A stretch of 64,000 nucleotides of DNA, from positions 128,282 to 192,281 of the forward strand of contig MU001706.1 in assembly GCA_010093515.1 (NCBI GenBank), given 5' to 3'. This document shows, piece after piece, positions 45,685 through 56,734 of the stretch. Origin of the DNA: Lineolata rhizophorae (lineage: Eukaryota > Ascomycota > Dothideomycetes > Lineolatales > Lineolataceae). Position 1 is the first letter of the stretch, and each line of letters opens with the position of its first letter. The notes below the pieces were generated by a model. The model was not told the DNA's origin. It saw nothing but the letters and a program-made list of their open reading frames with translations, and ran no database searches. Both the position numbers and the translations under genes were made by a program.

Positions 45685-47811
45685 GCAGGGCCAGCGAGGG
45701 AGGCAGGGAGCGCGGTTGGTGGATGGTGTGGAAAGGGAATTGAGGGGCGTCTGGGAGTGTAATATTGGGTTTGCTCTGCTTTGTACTGTTTTGTGAGAGG
45801 CGTATTGGATGGGTTAAAAGTATGAAGCTAGAGGGGCAGCGTACTTGGATGGTAGCGGTTGGGTAAGCGAAGGTGAGGTGGTGACGGGGAGGGGCAAGGA
45901 CAACGGAGGAGAGCGGAGAGGACGGGGTAGAGTAGTCGTGGAAGAGTATTGTACTGAAATAGGGTCGATTGGAGTCGCGCGGCTCTCATCAGGCATGATA
46001 CTTGTGACGAGGTCCCTCGGCATGGTTTTGTAAAACAAGCCTAGCTCTTATAGCCTGTCGTCAACAGTACTTTTGGAATATATGGATCTTCTGACAAGTC
46101 TCGTGCATGTTAATTTTTTTTTTCTTAAAAAAAAAATTACGTGGAACGAGCTGTAGATTCTCGTATCGTGGATATAGGAAGACAATTGCTTTCCACGAAT
46201 ATAATATGGAGCAGCAGATTGAACTAGCCATTCTTTCTCTGAGGATGGTGATATTCGAGAGTCTTAGAGATATTTGCGAATTGGGAACAGAAAATAGAAC
46301 GCGGAAACTCCCAATAACGAGCATCTCCTCCTTGGGCGGCTTTAAGGCTTAACCAGCCAATGAGGATTCAACAGAGTCCTATCAAAGATTACCGTTTTTA
46401 GGCCCTCTCGCTTGCCCCGCTCCCTCACGCGCCACCTGTGTCAACGACTTCGACTTCGCGACGGTCGTACATAGCCCAAGCAGACGCTACAGCTTTCATC
46501 TCGGTCGGGCCAATATAGCGGCCTTGCTACGCGCTTCCAAGGCACCAAGGATCCAACTTTGATGGTTCGCTTCATCGCTTGCTGCTAGCCGAGTCGACAG
46601 CCACAGTAGCGACACGCCACGGCGCGCCACAAATTGCCCAAACGGGCGGCGCCAAGGCGCGAGCGCGCAGACTTCCGAACGATGTGTACGCTGTGGCTTG
46701 CTCGCGTGCCCCTGTGGCGTCCACACCTCGACATGCGCAACCAGCGACCATGGGATTGTTGGCAATCGGGCCAGTTTTTGCGCATGATCTAGCGTCCTGC
46801 GCCGTCGACTTCTTTTTTTTTTTGTCCCGACTACTCCGTACGCGGCCGGGGATTTCCGAAGGACGCAGGGGATTTGGGTGGGTACATGGTGGCTTGAATG
46901 CCGCCGCAAGCCACGGAAGGGCAGATGAGATGGGATTCCTGGATTGCTGGGTTGTTTCCAGCTCGCGGCGCGCAGTTTAGCGCTTTGGAGAACGGCTTGC
47001 TTGACCGGAGAGATATGTGAGAGAGCGCGAGAGTCTGGCTAGTCGGCGTGCGGCGCAACCAAAGACGGGTGAGTTGGTTGGATTTCCAATTTAGGAGATT
47101 AAGGCTCCTCAAGCGTCTTCAGGGGTTGAGGTGCTAACTTGTTGTTGAGTCTTTGTCAGAAGAAGAATCTGAAGGTCAGATCTGGATCGTAGCAAGCGCT
47201 TTGTAGCTGAGAGTGAAGGATCATTCATTGTATCTATCTCATTGATTTTCAGCTCTTCCATCCACGCTTGGATGGTCTGATTTCCATGCTATCCCACGCG
47301 CTCGCCAAGGCGGGATGAACTAGTACATACTAAATCAGCCGCCTACACTAACTGCTAGATTGAAGTTCGCTGCAGACTTCAGTACGCCTTCGAATCAACC
47401 AATTGCCTACGTCCATTTCCAGCCAATGACGCGACAGACTGGGCAGTATAGACTATCGATAGATTAACCTACGCTCCCTCGCTTACGGGAAAGAACGTGC
47501 AGAGTTCAAGAATGCGGCCAAATGCGTTTCCTGTTTCGCGGGCCGCGACGGGACGGGACTGAACCTTTTGGTCAAGGCGTCTTGGCACATGCATGTCAGG
47601 GACGCATGGTATGGCTAGGTGCGTGCCCGTTGGTCCCTGGCTGCCACAACACCTAGGTCTTGTTCCTCTGCTTAACTTAACTGCTGAGCGCCCGCAAGTC
47701 TAGAGTCTAGCGCTCACTGCAGATTTTCTGCCCTTTCTCTCACTTTTGTCGCTCGCTTTTATGTGCATTTCTTACTGTCGTTACTGTCTTTAGCGGGTTA
47801 ATTTCTGCAAT
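45685..47811. other. Intergenic region
   Basis: About 2.1 kb with no supported gene; frames at 46496-46980 on both strands lack domains. It holds the A/T hairpin listed separately and, at the 3' end, the promoter of the WSC-protein gene. Confidence 0.5.
46111..46139. repeat. Perfect A/T inverted repeat (13-bp arms, 3-nt loop)
   Basis: TAA plus ten T's, then CTT, then ten A's plus TTA form a perfect hairpin. It could be a cruciform or transcription-end structure for MKT1, although it lies about 430 bp beyond the stop codon. Slippage during replication is another origin. Confidence 0.7.
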
Positions 47812-50800
47812 ATGAGGGCAGCTTCACTGCCGGCTCACTCACTCTTTTATTTCCTTGTCTGTTTTTTATTTATTTGCAATGTCCTTGCACTCGACGCATC
47901 CGATACCTATCGTGATGCCGATCTTGGGCAGACCTCCTATGTCGGAGGCGACCACAATATGGACCCAGCCATTGTTGACTCCTCGCAATTTGGTCTTCTA
48001 TGGAAAATCCCATTCAACAATAAAGAAAGATTTTACGCGAAGCCTCTAGTATATACGCCCGAATCTACTGGCCGGCAGATTGTCTTTCTGGCCTCGACAC
48101 AAAACATCATTCGCACTGTGGACGCACGAACCGGCGAACTTATTAATGAAAGGCAGCTTGATGAACCCTTTCTACAGTCCGATATCGGTTGCACAGACAT
48201 TCCCGACACGATAGGAATTGTTGGCACTCCCACCATTGATCCTAACACTGACACCGCATACTTCTATGTCAAGGTCTGGTCCTTCATTTACTTCTTAAAA
48301 CAAGCCGCGATAATTAACAAGCCTCCAGACCTACATTGCCAATTTCCGTACTGAAGGCGAGCACGGAGTTGTGAACGGCGTCTACAAATTCTACGCCGTG
48401 GACGTCAAAACCCTTGAAGACATCGACCCTTTCCCCATCCTCGTCGACGGCTCCATCGCCGACAACGATGACCGGCGCTACTTCGTTGGCGGCGTCATCC
48501 TGCAGCGCGTGTCTCTTGTCCAACTCGGAAACTATGTCTACGCGGGCTTTGGCGGACACTGCGACCTGTTCAACTACACGGGGACAGTTCTCGGCGTGGA
48601 CGTCACCAACGGCGACATCGTGGCGAATTGGGCCGTGCAGACGGGTCCACACACGGCCTTCTCAACGGACTACTACGAAGTTAGCGGCATGGGCGGCATC
48701 TGGCACGGGGGTTCGAGCTTCGCGACGGACGGGTCGCGCCTCTTCTTCGTGACGGGCAATGGACGGGGACACGAGAACGACGGGGTGCCGGCGTCAGGTC
48801 GCAGCGGGTGCAAGACTCTGGGCGAGGCGGCCGTCAACTTGAACGTCGGCGACGACGGCAGCCTCAGCCTCGTGGACTACTTCCAACCCTACGACTTCCA
48901 GAACATGGACGGTGGTGATCAGGATTTCGGCTCCGGCGGCATGTCGCTGCTGGACCCGGACGTGTTTTACGGCACGGGTGTGACGCGCATGGGCTTAACC
49001 GCCGGCAAGAACGGCAAGATCTACGTGCTCAACGCGGACGACCTTGGCGGGTACAAGATGGGCTCGGGAGGCACGGATGGTATTCTGCAGACCATCGTGA
49101 CTAATCGGGCTGTCTTTGGCGGCGCTGGCACCTACCCTGGCGAGGGAGGTTACGTCTACTATACGCCCGTCGGGTATCCAACGTACGTCTACAAGCTAGG
49201 CCACGACGAGTCCGGTAAGCCGGTGCTCAGCCAGGTGGGCCAGTCGCCCGAGACTTCAGCCGGGCGCGTCGGCGTCGGCATCCCGACGGTCACGACAAAC
49301 AAGGGGCAAGCGGGCAGTGCCATCCTCTGGATGACGGATCCGGATGCCGGAATGCGTGCCTGGTACGCCGTCCCTGGCGAAGATGGCTTGCTCAAAAGCA
49401 TCCCGATGCCACAGATCGGCGGCGTGAACAAGTTCCAGCGACCTGCGTTCGGGAACACGCGCTTCTACACGACGGACGCGAACGGGGTGCTGTACTGCAT
49501 TGGCTCGCCGGTCAACCTGCCGCTGAACTGCACGGCGGTTGATTTTGGCGACGTGCCGCTCGGGTCGAGCAAGGAGGCGGAGGTTACATGCAGTGTTCTA
49601 ATCCCAATCGATGAGGTTAAGTACATGACAGTGGAAGACGACCGGTTCGAGATCGACAATGCTACACTTCCTGAAGGTCCTTTGGCCGAGGGCGACCAGT
49701 TCAGCATTCCTGTAACTTGGAACTTGACTACTGCGGACCTCGAGAATACGCCAGGAGCCAGCTATGGTTATGTCACTCCGGGGATTAAGTCGACGCCTCT
49801 CACAATCTTCACTACCAATGGTGTTGACGGCTACGTTAGCGAGCTTCCGGTCAGCTTGTCGGGGAATATAGTCTCGGAAGACCCGTACTTCGACATGACC
49901 CCTACTACTGTCGACTTCGGTGGCCTAGTGCTCGGGCTGCCAGGCGAAGAACCAACGAACAGTTTGCCGTTCACCTTCGCTAATCGCGGATCTTCGCCGT
50001 TGATCATTCTTGTAAGTTCGAGGTTTATATCTCGTGGTTCAACCGACTAATGCATTTTGCAGGGCTATGCCTACACCTATGACGAGGCTGTCGAGGAGGG
50101 CGGTGAAGAAAGCGATGCCGTCTGGACGAATTGTACACAGACTGATGGAGTGTGGGATCTCGGCGAAGGCTTCACTTCCAGCAACCTTCCCGCAATCGAC
50201 GCCGTACTAGATGCCAATTCCGAGCTCTCTGTGACGGGAACGTTTTCTGCCGTTCGTGGAGTAGATGCCTACCACTCGTATTTCAAAGCCTTCACCGACG
50301 GAGGAGATAAGTTTACTATTTTGGAAGGCTCTGCTTCAACAGCTCCAAGTTCGTTTTGCACTCTCCCTTGGTCTATTGCGTTTTCATTGCTAATGATGGA
50401 ACAGAAGCGAACTTCAGCATCAGTACCGCAGAAGGCGGTTGGCTGCCAGAAAGCGTTCTGGAAATGGACTTTGGCGCCGTCAGCCCAGGAAACACTGCAG
50501 AACGAATAATTCGGATTTGTAACAATGGAGGCTCTCCGCTTACGATTACGAAGTCGAAACCCCCGGTAGGCATTATAACTGCAGAAGTACCTGGCGTTGA
50601 TTTCCACGAAGGCCAAAACATTAATGTAAGTTCCTTGTTTATACGGTCCGTGATTTCGCGCTAAGACTGTATCCAGATCGGCGAGTGCGCCTATGCGCCC
50701 GTCATATTCGAGCCAGAGCCTCAACAAGCCAACGTTGCTGATTTCGAAGTAACTGATTCATGGACCTTAAATGTCAATGACCTCGACTTCGGCGTCCACG

Positions 50801-52853
50801 TCGTGGAGATGGTTGGAATAGTCCGCAGTGACCCTGCTGGTCCTACGTACGAGAATGGAACTGCTTTGTACACCTATCTTGGTTGTTACCAAGACGGGCC
50901 ACGGATACTTCCAGAAGGTCGCACGCCGGATGACCATGTGATGGATATTAGTATCTGCACACAGGCTTGCTACGACGAGGGGTACATCTTCGCCGGCACT
51001 GAGTACAACTATGAGTGTTGGTGCGGCAACAACCCGCCTCCCGGGAGCCGATTCCAACCGGAAGAAGATGACAGGTGCACTTTCAGTAAGTTTTATTTGA
51101 GTTTCCTCACACATGTAATCACAAAACACCTGACAAGTACCCCGTAGCATGCACAAACAACATCGACCAAATTTGCGGCGGTAATGGAGGTTACATCTCC
51201 GTCTTCTATGATTCTAGCCGGTATACCCCAACAGACTATGTATTTGACCCAGATGACGGACCCTCCACGGTCATGTCAATTGGTGCGTACGAGTACGTTG
51301 GATGTTACAGCGAGGTGGCTGGTCGAGCACTTAGCGACAAGACTGTCGCTGCGGGCGAACTTGGTGGGTCAGTAGACTATTGCGAAGAGGCGTGCCGTGG
51401 ATACAAATATTTTGGTGTCGAGGTAAGCATCCTGCCGGTCCTTCTATTAGAAATGCATGCTCTAACAGTATCCAAGTATGCGGACGAGTGTTATTGTGGC
51501 GATACCTTGAAAGAAGGTTCGGAACTGGTTCCTGGGGATACACCCGAAGACACCGGTTGCGACATGCAGTGTGGCGGGAACTTGACCCAGTATTGTGGAG
51601 GCGGGGGTCGACTGGGCTTGTATGAACTGGTTGATACTTCGACAATTTCGTCATCTTCTCTGGTGGCATCCTCCACAATATCATCTTCGGAGTCTTCAAC
51701 GCAGTCTGTATCTGTATCATCTTCGTCAGGGGTTGATATAACGGCCTCAACAACCTCTTCATCTGTTGCATCTACGAGCGATACCAGCACGTCCTCAACC
51801 GAATTGTCGTCATCGACGACCACTTCGTCGTCAGCAACACCTACTGGTCCCACAGTCGTTCCTTCCGCCGGAGAGTTTACCCATATTGGATGTTACATTG
51901 ACAGCGGCCCGCGAACTCTACATGACGACGACCTCTCAACGGAAGAGATGACGGTAGAACTATGCGCCGACTTCTGTAGCGGCTATAAATACATGGGTGT
52001 GGAGTGGTCGCGGGAATGTTGGTGTGGCAACATTATCGACCACGACGGCGCACCCGCTGAAAATGGCTGCGATATGGTACGTTGAAAGTTTAAGCTTTAG
52101 TCTTGATTGGAAGTGCGTGCTAACTTGTCCTGCCCTTAGACTTGCGCGGGCGATTCATTCCAATATTGTGGTGGTTCGATGCGGTTGAATCTTTACGTCA
52201 ACGAGACGGAACACGCATCAAGTTCATCCTCAACGGCGACTTCCTCGGCGTCAAGCTCTACCACAGACTCAAGCTCAGAAACAGATTCAAGCATTAGCAC
52301 AAGCTCTTCGAGTTCGCAAGAGGAGAGTAGCACTACGATTACTACCGCTATCTCGAGCACGGATTACTTGACCACGACCGGTACCGCGGCAACTTCATCT
52401 TCCACATCCGCAACGGAAGGCTCGACTTCGAGCAGCGACACGGACTCAAGCACGCACGACGTATCCACTTCGCCTACGGCCCCAACCTCAACGTCTGCCG
52501 AGTTCTCCACAGGCACAGCCACCTCCAGCTGCATCCCAGCGACTCCGACCGTCTTCGAGTGTCCGGAAGCCAACAACACGCTGTACGCCGCAGACGACGT
52601 CGTATATCGGATCGAATGTGGGGTCGACTATACAGGCGGCGACATCCCGGGCGGTTCGAAGGGAACGGGATCGTTCAAAGAGTGCGCCGACTACTGCTCC
52701 ACCTTTGACGATTGTGTCGTGTTCAGCTTCAACCACTGGCCGAAGCTGTGCTATTGCAAGAACAATGTCCATACGGCGAACGACTATGGCCACGTCTGGA
52801 GTGGGAAGAAGCTGGAGGAGGAGGACCTGGGTGGGGTGACTATATGTTCTTGA
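47812..52853 (+). CDS. Large secreted WSC-domain protein with N-terminal propeller-like domain
   Basis: Predicted secreted or wall-bound, carbohydrate-binding protein of 1,549 residues. Eight exons: 47812-48273, 48329-50011, 50063-50348, 50405-50625, 50677-51085, 51148-51422, 51477-52076, 52140-52853; every join keeps frame. Residues 1-26 form a signal peptide. Residues ~30-575 look like a PQQ/beta-propeller (repeats such as IVFLASTQNIIRTVDA, GKIYVLNADDLGGY, GVLYCIG). Residues ~580-1000 hold Ig-like strands of the ASH kind (VDFGDVPLGSS, VDFGGLVLGLPG, MDFGAVSPGNTA, LDFGVHVVEM). Three WSC domains follow, each starting GCY and containing a C[WY]CG motif: YLGCYQDGPR, YVGCYSEVAG and HIGCYIDSGPR. 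Two long Ser/Thr-rich linkers (likely O-mannosylated) follow the second and third. A C-terminal PAN/apple-like Cys-rich domain has CADYCSTFDDCVVFSFN. No GPI-anchor or transmembrane end is seen. Intron 6 uses an AAG acceptor. Confidence 0.88.
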
Positions 52854-55800
52854 TGGATTGAATAGGGACAGGTATTGGGTTCGAATGTCCCGTCTTTAAG
52901 TTCGTAATAGAGCAACGATATGACAACCAATGAATAGACCAATAGTTAGTACACCACTATCGGATTGATCGCATGCTGTGATTATAGTATGTTGTCTTTC
53001 TACTTGCCATGGTTTTGAGATGGTGAAGATCCCTTTGTGATAGTACAGTTTCGTTGCGCAGGGACATCGACAATGGACAGCTCTGACCGGGCGTGTATAG
53101 CTGCATGCTATAGGGGGTTGAGAATTTCGACAAGATCATGTTGGCTGAGGATTTCTCTGTAATGATGGCATCGTTGCTAGAGCATTTGCTCATAGAAAGA
53201 ACGCAGTGGCTTGTTGTGTTCTTCGCACAGTACAGTATATCATGTCGTTGGTTCGAGCAAATGCTGCGCCAAAGCGGTCCTACGTAGTGTCATAGAGGAA
53301 AGACGACTGGTTCTGGGCCCTCAGCAGGAAAGTTTCTGCTTCACTAGTGCACAAGCATGGTCTATTCTGATGCAACGAAAGACTGTAGTTCATAATCTAG
53401 CAAATACTATCAGACGCCAACTGGAAGACATCACAACATTTTTCCATCAGTTATCTGCTATTTGTGAGTTGTTTTTGTAGCAGGTGCCCACTCATAGCTG
53501 ATAGTGACTGGACCCTGTAAGGCCCACTCTGTCGTGCAAGCACACCCCCTGATGACGCGCATACTTTGACGCTATTGCCCCTCCATCGCATCATGACTGT
53601 AGCCTATGGGCAAGCCACACGTTTCTGCCTGACGCCCTGAGTTCTAGATTCCTCTTCCTACCCTTCTGCTATGCCGTGGACCACTGGCGTTATCAGACGA
53701 GAAATTTTGTAGCCAGGACTCTTATCTCTGTTGGCGTGTGTAAAACTGGTCCGGGCTTTCTAAAGGGCAGAATTGCAGGGCAACCGACAGCATCAACAGG
53801 TGAGTTGGCAGGATGTGTTGGAGAACTGAACTAGAAAGTGGCGTAGTTGGCATTCTGAGTTACTATACCTGAAACGACGAACGTGCAGGTTGAGTTGTTA
53901 TAGTTGCCAAGTGTCTTACGGGTAAGGGGGGAAGGGCGGATTGTATCAGTTCTCTTACACAACGGTATATTCTCGAAACAACTGGCTTGACTTTACATCA
54001 GAATCTACTGAATCTGGCTACTGGCCTCCGGTATCCGTTTCCGGAGATATCCGGTGACCCATGAAGTCTTCGCCGTCTCGATATTGCTTGGCCTGCAGCC
54101 TAGCCAGACAGGTAGGCATCAAGAAGACTGACTGGAACTCTATCTTCAACCAGTCAGTGACTCACGATGGTTCGTACTTTGAGCAACTTAGCTTTTAGCG
54201 GCCTCCTACCCCGCAGGCACCCGTGGGTTCCGTCACTCCGTGACGGACTTCGCCTCTCCGCATTGACCCGCCATCCAGTCAACGCTCCAAGCCAGACACT
54301 CAGCTACCAAGTCCCGCCGCCAGTACCGTCATCTCTGCCAACCCATCCGCTCTCTAGTCGCCGTCATAAGACACCGGGACAGGACAAGACCCAAGCACGC
54401 AATCGCGCAAGCTCGCAAGCAAAGTCGTAATCGAGGCGGCCTACCGACCACCACCACCACATATCGCCTGTGCCGTCGACCGTCCAGCTGAGCCAGCAGC
54501 CTCGCCGCTCGCCAACCAACCAGCCAGCCAGCCAGCCACAGATACGTCCCGCCCGCCACCACGCAGCCGCCACACACCAGCCACTCCCTCCCAGCCCCGC
54601 AAACCGATCGGAAACCGTCGCCGTCGCCGGGGGGCGTTTTGCCTCGAGGTTTGCCCGACCCGCGCCCGACATCGCGCGGGGCGCTCCGCGACGAGCTTGG
54701 GAGCCCCGCGTCTCGCCCGCTGCGTCGCGGGCCGCGATGAGTGGGATGAGCTCATCGCGGGTTGGGGAGGGGGGGCGGCGCTGCGGCGCCGTGTGCGGCA
54801 AACGCGCAAGGCTGCGACGCCTCTTTAGTGGGCGGTGGCGGAGGGCGCGCGGATGACGCGGACGCGACGCGCGAACGCGGTGGCACGTGGACTGCATGGT
54901 GCGGCGGGGATCCCTGTCGCGCCGACCAATCGGAGGGCGGGCGCCTGAGGGGGTGGCCAATGACTCCGCCCGCCTTGCCACGCGAGACTGCTGGGTCCTG
55001 CGCGGATGCGGGGGGTGAGTCGCCCTCGTTGGCTAGGCAGGTCGGCTTGCTATGCTGCAGTGCGGTTCGGAGGCACGTAGGCCGCAAGGGGACGACGCGG
55101 CGTGAGTAGGCGGGCAGGCGGCGAGGCTGAGGCTCCGGACTTGTTTCGCTTCGGAGGAAGGTATCCGCGTGTGCTATACTCTGTTGGCTGGAGCACGGAT
55201 GTGTTGAGGAGCGAGGAGTGACATGGCTTCCTATCAAATGAGTCACAGCCTTGCCGCAAAAAGAACCCATCCGCGGTGGGGAGGGTTGACTGGAAGCCAA
55301 GGAAGGTATTGCAGGCTTACATATTTTGCCCGTGGTTGGGCAAGTGTACCCCCGATAGCGACGCGAAACTAGAACAGTACACCTATGCATGTCGGTAAGT
55401 GCGCAAACGAAGGAAAGACTTCTGGACAGCTCACTTGTGGCTTCAAAGAAGCCAAAAGACCGTGCCCAATAGCCCAAGAAACTCCCGGTGAAGTACCGCA
55501 AACAGCATGGTTTAAGTGTCAATCGCTAAACTAATTCTCCGAGTGGCGCAACGTACCTATGTATACATATGTTCCACGGACAGCCTTGCTGTTCCTTACT
55601 TCAGCCCTGCGAAGCGAAACATGATCGACACCCAATGTGGATCTGGCGCGCTCTGAGCTGGCAACCGGTCAAGGCAGCGAGGTGTCCACTATCAGCGTAG
55701 TGCACCCCTTTTCTCGTGAAACTCATGAGCACGTCAGGCAGCTTGTGCCTTGTTTCCTGCATGCGGCGTTCGTCGCCTTGGCTACGCCCTGATGCGTCAG

Positions 55801-56734
55801 GCAGCACCACATCGCAGCGCATCCGCCCGTACCTAGCCGCATCCTCCCGATCACTGGGCAACTACGGACAAAGACGGCAAAATGTACGAAGCGCAGGATT
55901 TTAATACCGAATGAGTAAAAAATACGCGAAAACAAAGAATTCCTTCGAGATACCCCCTAACACAAAAACTGTAGCAGGGATTTTTTGCAAGGATAGGAAA
56001 CCTAAAGGTGACCTCGCATTAGACTACGGCAAGTCACTATTTTGAGTTGCTGTTACCTAGCTTCAAATCGGCAGGCATCAAGATCCGCGCGTTTCATTCC
56101 GAAGAGGGGCACGGCCAAATGAGTCCCTCAAGTCATTCGGAAAGTCAATTGTTATTGAACATTAGCTTACAACGCAATCTGAATCCCACGGACCTCCACC
56201 GTGTCACATTTCTAGCCCCATCGCAGCGAAGGAATAATCCTACATACATAGCCACTCATTCTGGGCCGTCAAGCCATGCCTTATGCAGTTTAGATGCCAA
56301 TAGCCTCAAGTAATCAGAAACCCACCGGTGAAGAAGACGCAAATAGGGCTGAAATTATTACAGCCTCGTGGAAGCGGCAGATCGTGAGCGATCTGTGAAA
56401 AGCTCGGCAAATTGTCCAGGAGAGAAAAGCAACCGCCGTAGGCGCACACCATTCTAAAGACCGGCATCCCAACGGAGTAAAGTGTAGTGCAAACCTGCCA
56501 GAAAGGGGCCTGGGAGATAAGGACGAAAAAAAAAAAAACGCCTGGTGTATGCCTTGCAATCCACCGCGCCCCTCGTGAATAGTAGAGTTCAGGCGCTATC
56601 AGCATTGCCGACGCGGTCCGAAGAAAAAGAAAGTCCATACTGAACTGAGTTGGGATAACGCACGAACGCCGCCCGCTGAAAATACAAAGGAAAAAGTCGT
56701 GGTTTCGAACGAGTGACGAAATTAGGTGGTAGTG
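52854..56734. other. Long gene-free region
   Basis: About 3.9 kb. The 52.9-54.1 kb part is AT-rich. The 54.2-55.1 kb part is GC-rich with overlapping artefact frames. 55.1-56.7 kb is mixed, with short frames only. No domain, RNA or transposon was recognised. Confidence 0.5.
54511..54540 (+). repeat. Short tandem AACC/AGCC repeat
   Basis: A run of CCAA and CCAG tetranucleotides (about seven units) lies in the GC-rich spacer. It looks like simple sequence expansion. Confidence 0.65.

Noticed and set aside
46496-46980. Frames of 133-137 codons on both strands
   Set aside because: No recognisable domain and opposite overlapping frames of equal length, so neither is credible.
52876-52896. GGTTCGAATG-like B-box suggesting a tRNA
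   Set aside because: The flanking bases cannot form a T-arm or acceptor stem, and no anticodon arm is present upstream.
54167-55522. Overlapping frames in a GC-rich spacer
   Set aside because: Multiple frames on both strands with repetitive Arg/Pro/Ser content and no homology-like pattern.
56306-56638. 110-codon minus-strand frame with hydrophobic residues
   Set aside because: Includes a run of Phe from a poly-A tract and shows no family pattern; likely chance.
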